A DNA stretch of 64,000 nucleotides from Syntrophorhabdaceae bacterium (GTDB lineage: Bacteria > Desulfobacterota > Syntrophorhabdia > Syntrophorhabdales > Syntrophorhabdaceae), in contig JAOAGQ010000033.1 of the NCBI GenBank assembly GCA_026415675.1, forward strand, positions 1-64,000, written 5' to 3'. The notes beneath the pieces were generated by a model. The model saw nothing but the letters and a program-made list of their open reading frames with translations, was not told the origin of the DNA and ran no database searches. How positions within the stretch are numbered: position 1 is the stretch's first letter; each line of letters opens with the position of its first letter. Shown in pieces: positions 34,013 through 43,569 of this stretch. A program made the position numbers and the translations under genes.

Positions 34013-34564
34013 ATGGAGATAAAACATATAAAAACACCCCTGTCGGAAGAGGTGATAGAAGGCCTAAAATCAGGGGATAAGGTGTTACTCACAGGTCATA
34101 TATATACCGCAAGGGATACCGCCCATAAAAGGTTCATGGAGGCATTGAAGGATGGGAAGGATTTACCCTTCGATATAAGAAACCAGGTCATATATTACTG
34201 TGGCCCATCGCCTGCTCCATCAGGACGGGTGGCAGGTTCCTGTGGTCCCACAACGAGTACAAGGATGGATCTTTTTGCCCCTGAACTCATAAAAAGGGGT
34301 TTAAAGGGTATGATAGGAAAGGGCAGGAGGTCTGAAAAGGTAAAAGAGGCGATAAGGGAATACAAGGCCGTCTATTTTGGGGCGATAGGGGGGGCAGGGG
34401 CTTTGATCTCCCGGTGTGTTATCTCTATGAGGGCGATGGCGTATGAGGATTTAGGTCCTGAATCGATTTTTAGACTCGAGGTAAAAGAGATGCCCCTTTT
34501 TGTTATAAACGATATTTTCGGCCATGATTTATATGATGATGGTATGTTAAAATACAAAAGATGA
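34013..34564 (+). CDS. fumB: Class I fumarate hydratase, beta subunit
   Basis: A 183-residue protein equal to the C-terminal half of class I fumarases: GDKVLLTGHIYTARDTAHKR, YCGPSPAPSGRVAGSCGPTTS and the KGMIGKG segment. The ATG at 34013 is chosen because it gives the standard subunit length; upstream in-frame codons lie inside the alpha-subunit gene. Confidence 0.92.
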   Translation: MEIKHIKTPLSEEVIEGLKSGDKVLLTGHIYTARDTAHKRFMEALKDGKDLPFDIRNQVIYYCGPSPAPSGRVAGSCGPTTSTRMDLFAPELIKRGLKGMIGKGRRSEKVKEAIREYKAVYFGAIGGAGALISRCVISMRAMAYEDLGPESIFRLEVKEMPLFVINDIFGHDLYDDGMLKYKR

Positions 34565-34629
34565 GATTACCATAATTTTTTTGACTTTTTAGGGTAAATA
34601 TTTTAAAAACAAAATAAAATGAGGTGAGA

Positions 34630-35721
34630 ATGCACGAAATACGTATCGGAATCGTAGGTATTGGCAACTGTGCCAGTTCTCTTATCCAGGGGATAAGTTA
34701 CTATTCAAAGAAGAGTGAAGATGTAATAGGCCTCATGCATTATGACATAGGGGGGTATAAACCTGGTGACATAAATGTTGTCGCCGCCTTTGATATAGAC
34801 AGAAGAAAAGTGGGGAAGCCGTTAAAGGAGGCTATATTTGCAAAACCAAACTGTACGAAAACTATAGACCCCGATATAGATGACAAAGGGCTCATAGTCT
34901 CTATGGGCCATGTACTCGATGGTGTATCCCCCCATATGAAGGATTATCCCGAAGACAGGAGGTTTATAGTAGCAGAGGAGGAGCCGGAGGATGTTGTAAA
35001 AATACTGAAAGAGAGGGGTGTGGAAATACTGGTGAATTATCTCCCCGTAGGTTCTGAGGCTGCTGCGAGGTTCTACGCAGAGTGTTGTCTTGAGAGTGGG
35101 GTAAGTTTAATAAACTGCATACCTGTTTTTATCGCCTCTGACATAGAATGGGCCGAAAGATTCAAAAAGAAAGGGATACCCATCATAGGGGATGATGTAA
35201 AATCCCAGATCGGGGCAACGATAATCCACAGAACCCTCGCCCGACTCTTTTCTGATAGGGGGGTAAAGGTTGATAGGACTTACCAGTTGAATACAGGGGG
35301 CAACACGGACTTTCTCAACATGTTAAACAGGGACAGACTGGTCTCAAAGAAGATCTCGAAGACAGAGGCCGTACAGTCCGCCCTTGATTTACCCCTTGAA
35401 CCGGAATCTATCCATATAGGGCCATCCGATTATGTGCCGTGGCAGAAGGATAACAAGGTGTGTTTTATGAGGATAGAGGGCAGGATCTTTGGAGACATTC
35501 CTGTCAATCTGGAATTGAGACTTTCTGTGGAGGACTCACCAAACAGTGCGGGATGTATTATCGATGCCATAAGGTGTTGCAGGCTTGCAAGGGACAGGGG
35601 TGTGGCAGGAGTCCTTGAATCGATCTCGGCGTATACGATGAAACACCCGATCAAACAGTATCCCGACAACATCGCCCAGTTGATGGTTGAGGATTTTATA
35701 AAAGGAAAAAGGGAGAGATAG
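34630..35721 (+). CDS. ino1: myo-Inositol-1-phosphate synthase
   Basis: A 363-residue enzyme converting glucose-6-phosphate to inositol-1-phosphate using NAD. It shows the N-terminal Rossmann fold (GIVGIGNCASSLIQGI) and the family core (VNYLPVGSEAAARFYAECCL, GDDVKSQIGATIIHRTLARL, QLNTGGNTDFLNM, then SDYVPWQKDNK). It is of the short bacterial/archaeal type. The ATG at 34630 is chosen because GAGGTGAGA precedes it. The next gene is a CDP-alcohol phosphotransferase, so the product probably feeds an inositol phospholipid. Confidence 0.93.
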   Translation: MHEIRIGIVGIGNCASSLIQGISYYSKKSEDVIGLMHYDIGGYKPGDINVVAAFDIDRRKVGKPLKEAIFAKPNCTKTIDPDIDDKGLIVSMGHVLDGVSPHMKDYPEDRRFIVAEEEPEDVVKILKERGVEILVNYLPVGSEAAARFYAECCLESGVSLINCIPVFIASDIEWAERFKKKGIPIIGDDVKSQIGATIIHRTLARLFSDRGVKVDRTYQLNTGGNTDFLNMLNRDRLVSKKISKTEAVQSALDLPLEPESIHIGPSDYVPWQKDNKVCFMRIEGRIFGDIPVNLELRLSVEDSPNSAGCIIDAIRCCRLARDRGVAGVLESISAYTMKHPIKQYPDNIAQLMVEDFIKGKRER

Positions 35722-35728
35722 ATAGTTT

Positions 35729-36322
35729 TTGATAAGCGAAAAGATAGGACATTCCCTTGACCCCTTTATACTTGAGATATACCGTTTTTTCTTCCGGGAT
35801 AAGAGGATTAACCCTAATGTAATTACCGTACTGGGTGTCTTGCTGGGTTTTCTATCGGCCCTTGCCATCTCTCTCGGGTATCTGAAAGCGGGAGGGATTA
35901 TCATAATTCTTTCCGGTTTTTTTGATATGATGGATGGGGTGATAGCGAGGACTTCAAACAGGGTTACCCCCTTCGGCGGTTTTTTGGATTCTGTGCTCGA
36001 CAGGTATTCTGATCTCACCATCATGTTGGGGGTATTCATCTATTATATGTCCATACAGCATATCTTTTACGGTATACTCGTTTTTATTGCGGCTATGGGG
36101 ATTGCGATCATCCCCTATGCGAGGGCAAGGGCCGAGGCCGCATCGTTTGGTTGCAAGATAGGTTTACTCGAAAGGCCGGAAAGGTTGATCATACTCATCG
36201 CGGGGCTATTATTCAATCTTCTCGGTTATGCTATTATTGTGCTTGCCGTATTGAGTCATGTAACCGTTATCCAGAGGATTTTTTTCGTGATGAGGACAGC
36301 CCGGAAGGCAGAGGAGGTTTAA
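35729..36322 (+). CDS. CDP-alcohol phosphatidyltransferase, probably inositol-phosphate-lipid synthase
   Basis: A 197-residue membrane enzyme with about six helices. The catalytic motif DGxxAR...GxxxDxxxD is complete (DMMDGVIARTSNRVTPFGGF then LDSVLDR). The late YARARAEAASFGCKIGLLER region resembles archaeal and actinobacterial inositol-phosphate-lipid synthases. It begins with TTG at 35729, eight bases after the inositol-phosphate synthase. The pair would make phosphatidylinositol phosphate from CDP-diacylglycerol. A phosphatidylglycerophosphate synthase role is less likely given the neighbour. Confidence 0.85.
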   Translation: MISEKIGHSLDPFILEIYRFFFRDKRINPNVITVLGVLLGFLSALAISLGYLKAGGIIIILSGFFDMMDGVIARTSNRVTPFGGFLDSVLDRYSDLTIMLGVFIYYMSIQHIFYGILVFIAAMGIAIIPYARARAEAASFGCKIGLLERPERLIILIAGLLFNLLGYAIIVLAVLSHVTVIQRIFFVMRTARKAEEV

Positions 36323-36357
36323 ATTGCCTCCGTTAAACAGAAGGACAGAGAAAAAAG

Positions 36358-38670
36358 GTGAAGGCTAATCTTATCCTTGAATTTACCGATGGAAGAAGAG
36401 AAGAGGGGGCGTTGATCGGCAATTTCATGCCCGAACAGAACGTGATAAAGGCGATTCTGATGAGGACAGGCATGAGCCATACCTTTTTCCTTAACACGCT
36501 ATGTGCGATATTGATGCAACCCCCTAAGGATTTTAAAGTACCCACAAAAGACTTAACCCACGAGATCATCACTACGGTTACGGGGAAGAGGTATAACGCT
36601 GCGGTAATTGATGAAAAAAAATACCAGACCGGATTTTATGCGATCTCTGCCGAGATGGATAACCCTTTTCGCCTCCTGTTTTTCCCCTCCGGGGGTGTTA
36701 AACTAAGGGAAAAAGAGAGCCCAATAGGCACCCTCCTGAAAGACAAAGGTTTTGTCACAGATTTTGAAATAGAGAAGGTCCTAAAAGAGCAGCAGGATTT
36801 AAGGGAGAAGAAACTCGGGGAGATTATTGCCAAAAAAGAGGATGTGCCCCAAGAAGCGATAGAAAAGGTGATAGAGAGTGCATACAAAGGGGGAAAGGTA
36901 ACCCCGAGGATGAAGGTGGGAGACATCCTCGTCGAAGCAGGTCTTGTGACAAAAGAACAGGTTGAGGATGCGATCAGTCATCAACAGGAAGGCAAGAAAA
37001 AGAAGATAGGGACACTCCTCATAGAGAAAGGCCTTATCACGGAGAAGCAACTATTGAATGTCCTGGCGGTTAAATTCCTCCTCCGTTTTGTGGATCTTGA
37101 TCAGGTAACGCCTAAGAAAAAGGCCCTCGAGGCCCTTCCTGTTGATGTGATAAAGAGTCTAAAAGTGCTCCCTATAGACGATGACGGGAAAAAGCTCGTT
37201 GTTGCCACCTCTGAGCCAACGGATTACACGATCCCCGACACCCTCCGTTTTTATACAAAAAGAAAAGTAGAACTCGTCGTTGCAACTTCAAAGCAGATCT
37301 CCGAGGCGATAAAAAAGTATTTTCCCGAGAAGGAAGAGGAGCTAAAGGTTGAGGATTTCATAAGCGGTCTCACGGAAAAGCTCGTAATCGAGGAGGAGCC
37401 AGAAGAGCCCGAGGTATCTGAGACAGATTCCCAAATCGTATCCCTTGTTAACAAGATTATGCTCGATGCCTATAATAAAGGGGCTTCAGATATCCATTTT
37501 GAGCCAGGCTACAGAGATGCACCCTTTCAGGTGAGATACAGGATAGATGGTGTATGCAGCAAGACCCATGAGATACCGAAGATGTATAAGAGGGCTATCA
37601 TATCGAGGATAAAGATTATGGCAAACCTCGATATTTCCGAGCGCAGAAAGCCCCAGAGCGGAAAGATTGTGATGTGGCATCAGGGTCGTCAGATAGAATT
37701 CAGGGTAGAGATCACACCGACCATAGGGGCCAATGAGGATGCGGTACTTCGGATTTTAAATACCGGAGAGCCCCTGCCCTTAGAATCTATGGGGTTTTCC
37801 GACTTTAACCTGGAGATTTTAAAAAACATGCTCAAAGAGCCCTTTGGCATGATTCTATGCGTAGGTCCCACAGGTTCGGGGAAGACAACGACCCTCCACT
37901 CCATTCTAAAGGCCTTAAACACCCCTGATGTTAAGATATGGACCGTTGAAGACCCCGTGGAGATCACCCAGAAGGGGTTGAGGCAGGTGCAGGTTTTACC
38001 AAAGATAGGCTTGACCTTTCAGGAGGTTCTTCGCTCATTTTTAAGGGCAGACCCTGACATCATCATGGTCGGCGAGATGAGAGACGTAGAGACGGCAAAG
38101 ACGGTGATAGAGGCCTCCCTGACAGGTCATCTCGTTTTGAGCACATTACATACGAACAATGCCCCCGAGACCATAAACAGGTTGATAGAGATGGGTATGG
38201 ACCCCTTCAATTTTGCAGATGCCCTCCTTGGAATCATTGCCCAGCGTTTGATCCGTCGTCTCTGCGAAAAATGTAAGGAGCCGTACCATCCTAAAAAAGA
38301 GGAGTATGAGCACCTCGTCAACCTTTACGGTTCAAGATGGTTTTACATGCACGATGGAGTCCAGTACTCCGATAAATTGACATTTATGAGGAGGAAGGGC
38401 TGTGGGGCATGTAACAATACCGGTTATAAGGGGAGGTTAGCGGTACACGAACTCCTTTTTAACTCGGAAAACATAAAGCACCTTATAACCCAGAAGGCAT
38501 CTTCAGAGCAGATAAGGGTTGCCGCCCTTGCCGTTGGGATGAGGACTCTTATAATGGACGGTATCCAAAAGATTTTTCTCGGACTGACGGATATGGACGA
38601 GGTGCTCCAGGCGTGCCGGTACGAGAAGAACAACATAAGCGAGATAAACTATTCAATGTCCGTCGGTTAA
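36358..38670 (+). CDS. GspE/PilB-type secretion ATPase with two MshEN-like domains
   Basis: A 770-residue hexameric ATPase. The first ~120 residues form a domain I do not recognise (begins MKANLILEFTDGRREEGALI). Two MshEN-type repeats follow, with the I/VGxxLxxxGxIT pattern (MKVGDILVEAGLVTKEQVED; KIGTLLIEKGLITEKQLLN), which in relatives bind c-di-GMP. The ATPase core has Walker A GPTGSGKTTT, an Asp box, Walker B DPDIIMVGEMRD, a His box, and a zinc tetracysteine (CEKC...CGAC). The start is GTG. No other pilus or secretion genes are adjacent. Its end overlaps the convergent folK by 18 bases. Confidence 0.88.
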   Translation: MKANLILEFTDGRREEGALIGNFMPEQNVIKAILMRTGMSHTFFLNTLCAILMQPPKDFKVPTKDLTHEIITTVTGKRYNAAVIDEKKYQTGFYAISAEMDNPFRLLFFPSGGVKLREKESPIGTLLKDKGFVTDFEIEKVLKEQQDLREKKLGEIIAKKEDVPQEAIEKVIESAYKGGKVTPRMKVGDILVEAGLVTKEQVEDAISHQQEGKKKKIGTLLIEKGLITEKQLLNVLAVKFLLRFVDLDQVTPKKKALEALPVDVIKSLKVLPIDDDGKKLVVATSEPTDYTIPDTLRFYTKRKVELVVATSKQISEAIKKYFPEKEEELKVEDFISGLTEKLVIEEEPEEPEVSETDSQIVSLVNKIMLDAYNKGASDIHFEPGYRDAPFQVRYRIDGVCSKTHEIPKMYKRAIISRIKIMANLDISERRKPQSGKIVMWHQGRQIEFRVEITPTIGANEDAVLRILNTGEPLPLESMGFSDFNLEILKNMLKEPFGMILCVGPTGSGKTTTLHSILKALNTPDVKIWTVEDPVEITQKGLRQVQVLPKIGLTFQEVLRSFLRADPDIIMVGEMRDVETAKTVIEASLTGHLVLSTLHTNNAPETINRLIEMGMDPFNFADALLGIIAQRLIRRLCEKCKEPYHPKKEEYEHLVNLYGSRWFYMHDGVQYSDKLTFMRRKGCGACNNTGYKGRLAVHELLFNSENIKHLITQKASSEQIRVAALAVGMRTLIMDGIQKIFLGLTDMDEVLQACRYEKNNISEINYSMSVG

Positions 38671-39153
38671 CCGGAAGATCCTTTGATTTTCTCCTATCTC
38701 ATCGAGAAATGTTTTAAGCTCCCTTTTATAGACGGGGTGTACGAGGGTAGGGTCTATCTCAATACAGGGGACTAACGCAAATTTTCTCCTGTGGAGTTCG
38801 GGATGGGGGATAATTAGAGAAGGGGTATGTATCACAGCATCTCCGAAGAGGAGTATATCAAGGTCGATTGTCCTAGGCCCATCCTTTATAACCCTTATCC
38901 TTCCCATCTCCCTCTCTATACCGTTTAAGAAAGAGAGTAGACTAAAGGGGGTATCATTCCAGGAGATTTTTATCGCACAGTTTATAAAGTCCTCCTGTTC
39001 TATCTTTGAGACAGGGGAGGTACGATAAAGGGAAGAGCAGGATAGAATCTCCGCCCTTTTATCCTTCTTTATCTTTTCAATGGAGGCAAGACAGTTTGCT
39101 ACGCCATCGCCAATGTTAGAGCCAATCCCTATGAAAGCAATGTTGCCCTTCAC
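38653..39153 (-). CDS. folK: 6-Hydroxymethyl-dihydropterin pyrophosphokinase (HPPK)
   Basis: A 166-residue folate-pathway kinase. It shows the family signature GPRTIDLDILLF with GSNIGD near the N-terminus and PHPELHRRKFALVP near the end. It transfers pyrophosphate from ATP to 6-hydroxymethyl-7,8-dihydropterin. It lies 11 bases after tatA on the minus strand. Confidence 0.95.
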   Translation of the reverse strand: MKGNIAFIGIGSNIGDGVANCLASIEKIKKDKRAEILSCSSLYRTSPVSKIEQEDFINCAIKISWNDTPFSLLSFLNGIEREMGRIRVIKDGPRTIDLDILLFGDAVIHTPSLIIPHPELHRRKFALVPCIEIDPTLVHPVYKRELKTFLDEIGENQRIFRLTDGH

Positions 39154-39164
39154 AATTTACTTTT

Positions 39165-39356
39165 TCAGGATGCTTTTTCGTTCTTCTTTTCCTCGACGAT
39201 CGTGGTCTCTATGGAATCCTCATCCTTTGTAGCCTTTCTAAAACTCTTGATGCCCTTCCCAATGGCGCCCCCTATCTCGGGGAGTTTTCCAGCACCAAAG
39301 ATGATAAAGATGATGACGAGGATTATTATGAGTTCCGGCAGTCCCAATCCAAACAT
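39165..39356 (-). CDS. tatA: Twin-arginine translocase subunit TatA/E
   Basis: A 63-residue protein with an N-terminal membrane helix ([20 protein letters not shown]), the conserved FGxxKLPE hinge and an amphipathic helix ([14 protein letters not shown]), then a charged tail. The start at MFGLGLPEL is chosen by family convention; an alternative ATG lies five codons earlier. No tatC is adjacent. Confidence 0.92.
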   Translation of the reverse strand: MFGLGLPELIIILVIIFIIFGAGKLPEIGGAIGKGIKSFRKATKDEDSIETTIVEEKKNEKAS

Positions 39357-39420
39357 GATTAAAAATATCATTTCGATTGAGGGATAGTCAAATACTTTTT
39401 CACAGCATACGTGAAGTCTG

Positions 39421-39449
39421 TTGACAAAAAGGATGGATAAAGTTACATT
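39421..39449 (+). promoter_or_regulatory. Sigma-70 promoter of the UroD-like gene
   Basis: A perfect TTGACA (39421-39426), a 17-base spacer and TACATT (39444-39449) lie about 40 bases before the start codon, in the divergent gap with tatA. Confidence 0.6.
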
Positions 39450-39489
39450 CAAAACGGGCAAGGCTAAAAACAAAAACGGGGAATCAAGC

Positions 39490-40728
39490 ATGGAAGATAG
39501 AAAAAGGAAGATATACGAAGAGAGGGAGAGGCGTATAAGGGATACGATAGAACTGAGGAGGCCGGACAGGTTACCCGTTGTTTTGAGGTTCGGTTTCTTC
39601 CCCGCCCGCTATGCGGGGATTACGATGGAAGAGTTTATATACGACCCGGAGAAGATGTGGGATGCGGTTTGGAAGACTATCAGAGATTTTCCGTGCGATA
39701 TGGTGCAGGATCCCTATTTCAGACTGATTGGCCCCTTAATGGATATACTCGATACAACTCAAATAAAATGGCCCGGTCGCCATCTTAAGCCCGACATATC
39801 GTATCAGTTTGTTGAAGGGGAATATATGCTCCCGGAAGAATACCCCGAATTCCTATCGGACCCTTCGGATTTTATCATAAGGAAATACTGGCCGAGGATT
39901 TTCAATGCATTAAAGGGGTTAAATAAACTATCCCCCCTCCACGGGATGACCGGTTATGCCTCAGGGGTGGTAGGCTTTCTCTCAAGCCTTATGGACCCCG
40001 ATGTTTTGGAGGGTTTGGCGGTACTTAAGAAGGCAGGAGAAGAGGCATTAAAGGTGGTATCATACAGGAAGAAGTTTATAGAGGAGGCGAAAAGGGAGGG
40101 TTTTCCCCTGGATGCGATTGCGATTACGAATGCCCCTTTCGATAAGCTCGGTGATTATTTCAGGGGGACAAAAGGTATTATGCTCGATATGTATAGAAGG
40201 CCGGATCTATTAATTATGGCATGCGAGAGGTTATTGCCCTTTATGATAGAAAGGGGTGTGGAAGGGGCGAAGAAATCGGGGAATCCCTTTGTCTTTATAC
40301 CCCTCCATAAGGGTGCGGGAAATTATATGTCCTTAAAACAATTTTTAAAATTTTACTGGCCCACCCTCCATAGGTTGATGCTCGCCTTAATAGATGAAGG
40401 CCTCATACCCTGTCCCTTTTTTGAGGGGGATTACAATTCGAGGCTGGAAATAATAAAGGAGATACCAAAAGGAAAGGCGTGCTATGCCTTTGAAGTCGTC
40501 GATATGAAACTCGCAAAGAAGATACTCGGAGGTACGGTCTGTTTAAGGGGTAACATACCTGCCTCCCTTCTCGCCACAGGGACCCCCGAGGCGGTGAGAG
40601 ATTATTGCATGAGACTTATAGACCTCTTCGGTGATGAAGGTGGGCTTATCATCGATACCGGAGGGGGTCTTGACGATGCAAAAATTGAAAACGTAAGGGC
40701 TATTTTTGAGGCGGTAGGCATTTCATAA
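39490..40728 (+). CDS. Uroporphyrinogen-decarboxylase-like (MtaA/UroD fold) protein
   Basis: A 412-residue TIM-barrel protein of the broad UroD superfamily. Recognisable blocks include the RxPDRLPVV start, [17 protein letters not shown] and [15 protein letters not shown], then [13 protein letters not shown]. True HemE residues are not clear. Many anaerobes have large sets of such proteins, some acting as corrinoid methyltransferases. The ATG at 39490 is preferred over in-frame starts from 39421, which overlap the promoter. Substrate unknown. Confidence 0.78.
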   Translation: MEDRKRKIYEERERRIRDTIELRRPDRLPVVLRFGFFPARYAGITMEEFIYDPEKMWDAVWKTIRDFPCDMVQDPYFRLIGPLMDILDTTQIKWPGRHLKPDISYQFVEGEYMLPEEYPEFLSDPSDFIIRKYWPRIFNALKGLNKLSPLHGMTGYASGVVGFLSSLMDPDVLEGLAVLKKAGEEALKVVSYRKKFIEEAKREGFPLDAIAITNAPFDKLGDYFRGTKGIMLDMYRRPDLLIMACERLLPFMIERGVEGAKKSGNPFVFIPLHKGAGNYMSLKQFLKFYWPTLHRLMLALIDEGLIPCPFFEGDYNSRLEIIKEIPKGKACYAFEVVDMKLAKKILGGTVCLRGNIPASLLATGTPEAVRDYCMRLIDLFGDEGGLIIDTGGGLDDAKIENVRAIFEAVGIS

Positions 40729-40751
40729 TATTTTATGAGAGGTGTAGAGGG

Positions 40752-41705
40752 ATGAAGGTACTTGTGACAGGAGGTTGTGGTTTTATCGCATCCCATGTTG
40801 TGGATGTTTACGTTGAGAACGGTTTTGATGTTGTCATAGTGGATGACCTATCCACAGGAAAAAGGGAGAATAGGAATGAGAAGGCGAGGCTTTATGTCGT
40901 TGATATCTGCAGCGAAGATATGGAGGCTGTTTTTCATGAAGAAAGACCTGTTATCGTAAACCACCATGCCGCACAGATTTCTGTTCCGTTTTCAGTACAG
41001 AACCCCTTATTCGATGCGGAGGTTAACATCAAAGGCACGATAAGGTTGCTTGAGCTTTCAAAGAAGTACGGGGTGAAAAAGTTTATATTCTCCTCAACAG
41101 GGGGTGCGATATACGGAGATGCCGATATTGTCCCCACAGGGGAGGACTACATACCGGAGCCTGCATCGCCCTATGCGATCTCGAAGTTTGCCTGTGAAAA
41201 GTATATAAAGATGTACCACAACCAGTATAGCATAGGGTATACGATACTGAGGTACAGTAATGTGTATGGACCGAGGCAGATACCCCACGGGGAGGCAGGG
41301 GTTGTATCGATATTCATAGAGAAGCTCCTCTCAAGAGAACATCCTGTGCTCAACTATTTCCCCGAGGAGCCCCGGGGGATGATTAGGGACTACTGTTATG
41401 TGAAGGATGTGGCATACGCCAATATTTTGGCAACGAGAGATGGTATTTCAGGTCTTTACAACATAGGGACAGGTATAGGCACCCATACCTTAGACCTCTA
41501 TAGATGCATATACACTAAACTTATTGAAAAAGGGATACCCTTGCCGGATGTATTCTACGAACCTCAGCGGGCAGTTGCCCGACCAGGGGATATAAGGGTG
41601 AGTACCCTTAAGATAGACAGGGCAGTAAAAGAACTCGGGTGGCGGCCGCGACTCAATATTGAGGAAGGCATAGGGGAGACCATAGAGTGGTATCTGAACA
41701 GATGA
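40752..41705 (+). CDS. NAD-dependent sugar epimerase (GalE-like SDR)
   Basis: A 317-residue extended short-chain dehydrogenase. The NAD motif is VTGGCGFIASHV and the catalytic residues are the Ser/Thr in FSSTGGAIYG and Tyr-x-x-x-Lys in SPYAISKFACEKY. Most likely it is UDP-glucose 4-epimerase or a related nucleotide-sugar epimerase. It overlaps the next gene by four bases. Confidence 0.9.
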   Translation: MKVLVTGGCGFIASHVVDVYVENGFDVVIVDDLSTGKRENRNEKARLYVVDICSEDMEAVFHEERPVIVNHHAAQISVPFSVQNPLFDAEVNIKGTIRLLELSKKYGVKKFIFSSTGGAIYGDADIVPTGEDYIPEPASPYAISKFACEKYIKMYHNQYSIGYTILRYSNVYGPRQIPHGEAGVVSIFIEKLLSREHPVLNYFPEEPRGMIRDYCYVKDVAYANILATRDGISGLYNIGTGIGTHTLDLYRCIYTKLIEKGIPLPDVFYEPQRAVARPGDIRVSTLKIDRAVKELGWRPRLNIEEGIGETIEWYLNR

Positions 41706-42424
41706 AACTTCTAATCCTCGGAAGTGGCACCGCAACCCCATCCATAAGGAGGCTCTCCTCTTCGTATCTTCTAACGACGGAGAGGCACAATATACTCATA
41801 GATATAGGTCCATCGGTTGTGAGAAGGCTTATCGAGTTTGGTTACAGTATAAACGGGATAGACGTGATCATCCTAACCCATTTTCATATTGACCATACGG
41901 CGGACCTCTCCACCTTTCTTTTCGCAAGCAACTACGGTGATACAGAACGGTCAGAGCCCCTGACGATACTCGGAGGAGACGGGATCTACAAGTTTTACAG
42001 GGCATTAAGAAATCTGTATCCATGGGTTAAACCGATTAATTACGAATTAAACTTAATCAACATTCTTAAAAGTGACATCCAACTATTTGGAATTAAAATA
42101 AAAGCCATGAGAATGAACCACAACAGGGAGAGCATAGGGATAAGCGTAGAGGGGAAGAAGAAGGTCGTCTTTTCGGGGGATACGGATTATTCAAAGAACC
42201 TCATTAAGCTCTCCCGGGATGCAGAACTCTTGATCGTTGAATGCTCTTTTCCGGAGAGGAAATTAAAAGGCCACATGAACCTTCAGCTTGTAAACAGGAT
42301 TACCCAGGAGGCAAAACCGAAAAGGGTGATACTGACACATCTATATCCCCAGTGGGATGAGTTCAAGGGCATTATTCCGAGGCCATACCTCCTCGCAGAG
42401 GATGGTATGGAGATCGAGTTATGA
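41702..42424 (+). CDS. Metallo-beta-lactamase-fold hydrolase (RNase Z-like)
   Basis: A 240-residue enzyme. It has LLILGSGTATPS at the start, the zinc motif THFHIDHTADL, FSGDTDYS and a late ILTHLYP. This pattern fits the RNase Z/ElaC-like branch, which includes tRNA 3' processing enzymes and small phosphodiesterases. At 240 residues it is shorter than a typical tRNase Z. The ATG at 41702 overlaps the epimerase stop (ATGA), and the next gene overlaps in the same way. Confidence 0.85.
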   Translation: MKLLILGSGTATPSIRRLSSSYLLTTERHNILIDIGPSVVRRLIEFGYSINGIDVIILTHFHIDHTADLSTFLFASNYGDTERSEPLTILGGDGIYKFYRALRNLYPWVKPINYELNLINILKSDIQLFGIKIKAMRMNHNRESIGISVEGKKKVVFSGDTDYSKNLIKLSRDAELLIVECSFPERKLKGHMNLQLVNRITQEAKPKRVILTHLYPQWDEFKGIIPRPYLLAEDGMEIEL

Positions 42425-43569
42425 AAGAGAAGTATACGTTAGTTGCCACAGCCTCTTTTGGTCTTGAGTCCGTTGTGGCAGGAGAATTGAAGGGGCTCGG
42501 TTACAAGGACCTCATCGTTGAGAACGGAAGGGTGATATTCAAGGGTAACGAAGAGGATATAGTCAGGTGTAACCTGTGGCTTAGGGTAGCCGACAGGGTT
42601 CTTATCAAGGTCTCCGAATTCGATGGGGTAGACTTCGACCAGCTGTTCCAGGGCACCTATGACGTTCCGTGGGAGGAGATGATCCCCATTAACGGGAAGA
42701 TACACGTCACAGGGAGATCCGTAAAATCAAAACTCGCAAGTGTCAGGGATTGCCAGTCTATCGTTAAGAAGGCTATTGTTCAGGCGATGAAAAGACGATA
42801 CAGAAAAGACTGGTTTGAAGAGACAGGCCCCCTCTACAGGATTGAGATCTCCCTTCTTGCAGATAGGGCGACGCTCCTTCTCGATACAACAGGGGAGGGT
42901 TTACACAAAAGGGGATACAGAAAGGATACAGGAGAGGCACCCCTCAAAGAGACTCTGGCGGCAGGTATCATCCTTTTGAGCCGATGGTCAATCGATGTGC
43001 CCCTCTCAGACCCTATGTGCGGGTCGGGAACCATACCGATTGAGGCCGCCTTGCTCGGAAGAAGAATGGCCCCGGGGAGAAACAGGTCTTTTGTGTCTGA
43101 AGGGTGGCCTATTATACCGAAAGGACTGTGGGATGAGATGAGGTTTGAGGCAGCTCAGAAGGTGATAAGGGACAATTTTACAATAATCGCCTCCGATAAC
43201 AACCCATCTGCCCTGAGGAAGGCGAAGGAGAATGCGTTACGGGCAGGGGTCGCAGATGTGATAGAGTTTAAGAAGATGGATCTGGCGGAGTTCGAACCAA
43301 AAGAGGATGGATCCTTTATTATCACGAACCCTCCCTATGGGATAAGAATGGGGATGGGACAGGAGGTTGAGAGTGTATATAGAGTACTCGGTAGATTATA
43401 CCGAAGGTTTCCGACATGCTCTATGTTTATACTCTCTGCCCACCCTGCCTTTCAGAGGGTATTCGGCATCAGGGCGGATAGAAACAGAAAGTTATATAAC
43501 GGAGATGTGAGGTGTTATCTCTATGAGTATCGAGGAGCTAAAAAGACAAAGCCCCCTAAATCTTTATAA
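42421..43569 (+). CDS. THUMP-domain RNA methyltransferase (RlmL/YpsC-like)
   Basis: A 382-residue enzyme. Residues ~1-155 contain a ferredoxin-like plus THUMP RNA-binding region. The rest is a SAM methyltransferase with LSDPMCGSGTIPIEAAL (motif I) and the catalytic NPPYG. Bacterial relatives make N2-methylguanine in 23S rRNA; this short form corresponds to the N-terminal half of E. coli RlmKL. Its 3' end overlaps the convergent DUF362 gene by 14 bases. Confidence 0.87.
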   Translation: MKEKYTLVATASFGLESVVAGELKGLGYKDLIVENGRVIFKGNEEDIVRCNLWLRVADRVLIKVSEFDGVDFDQLFQGTYDVPWEEMIPINGKIHVTGRSVKSKLASVRDCQSIVKKAIVQAMKRRYRKDWFEETGPLYRIEISLLADRATLLLDTTGEGLHKRGYRKDTGEAPLKETLAAGIILLSRWSIDVPLSDPMCGSGTIPIEAALLGRRMAPGRNRSFVSEGWPIIPKGLWDEMRFEAAQKVIRDNFTIIASDNNPSALRKAKENALRAGVADVIEFKKMDLAEFEPKEDGSFIITNPPYGIRMGMGQEVESVYRVLGRLYRRFPTCSMFILSAHPAFQRVFGIRADRNRKLYNGDVRCYLYEYRGAKKTKPPKSL

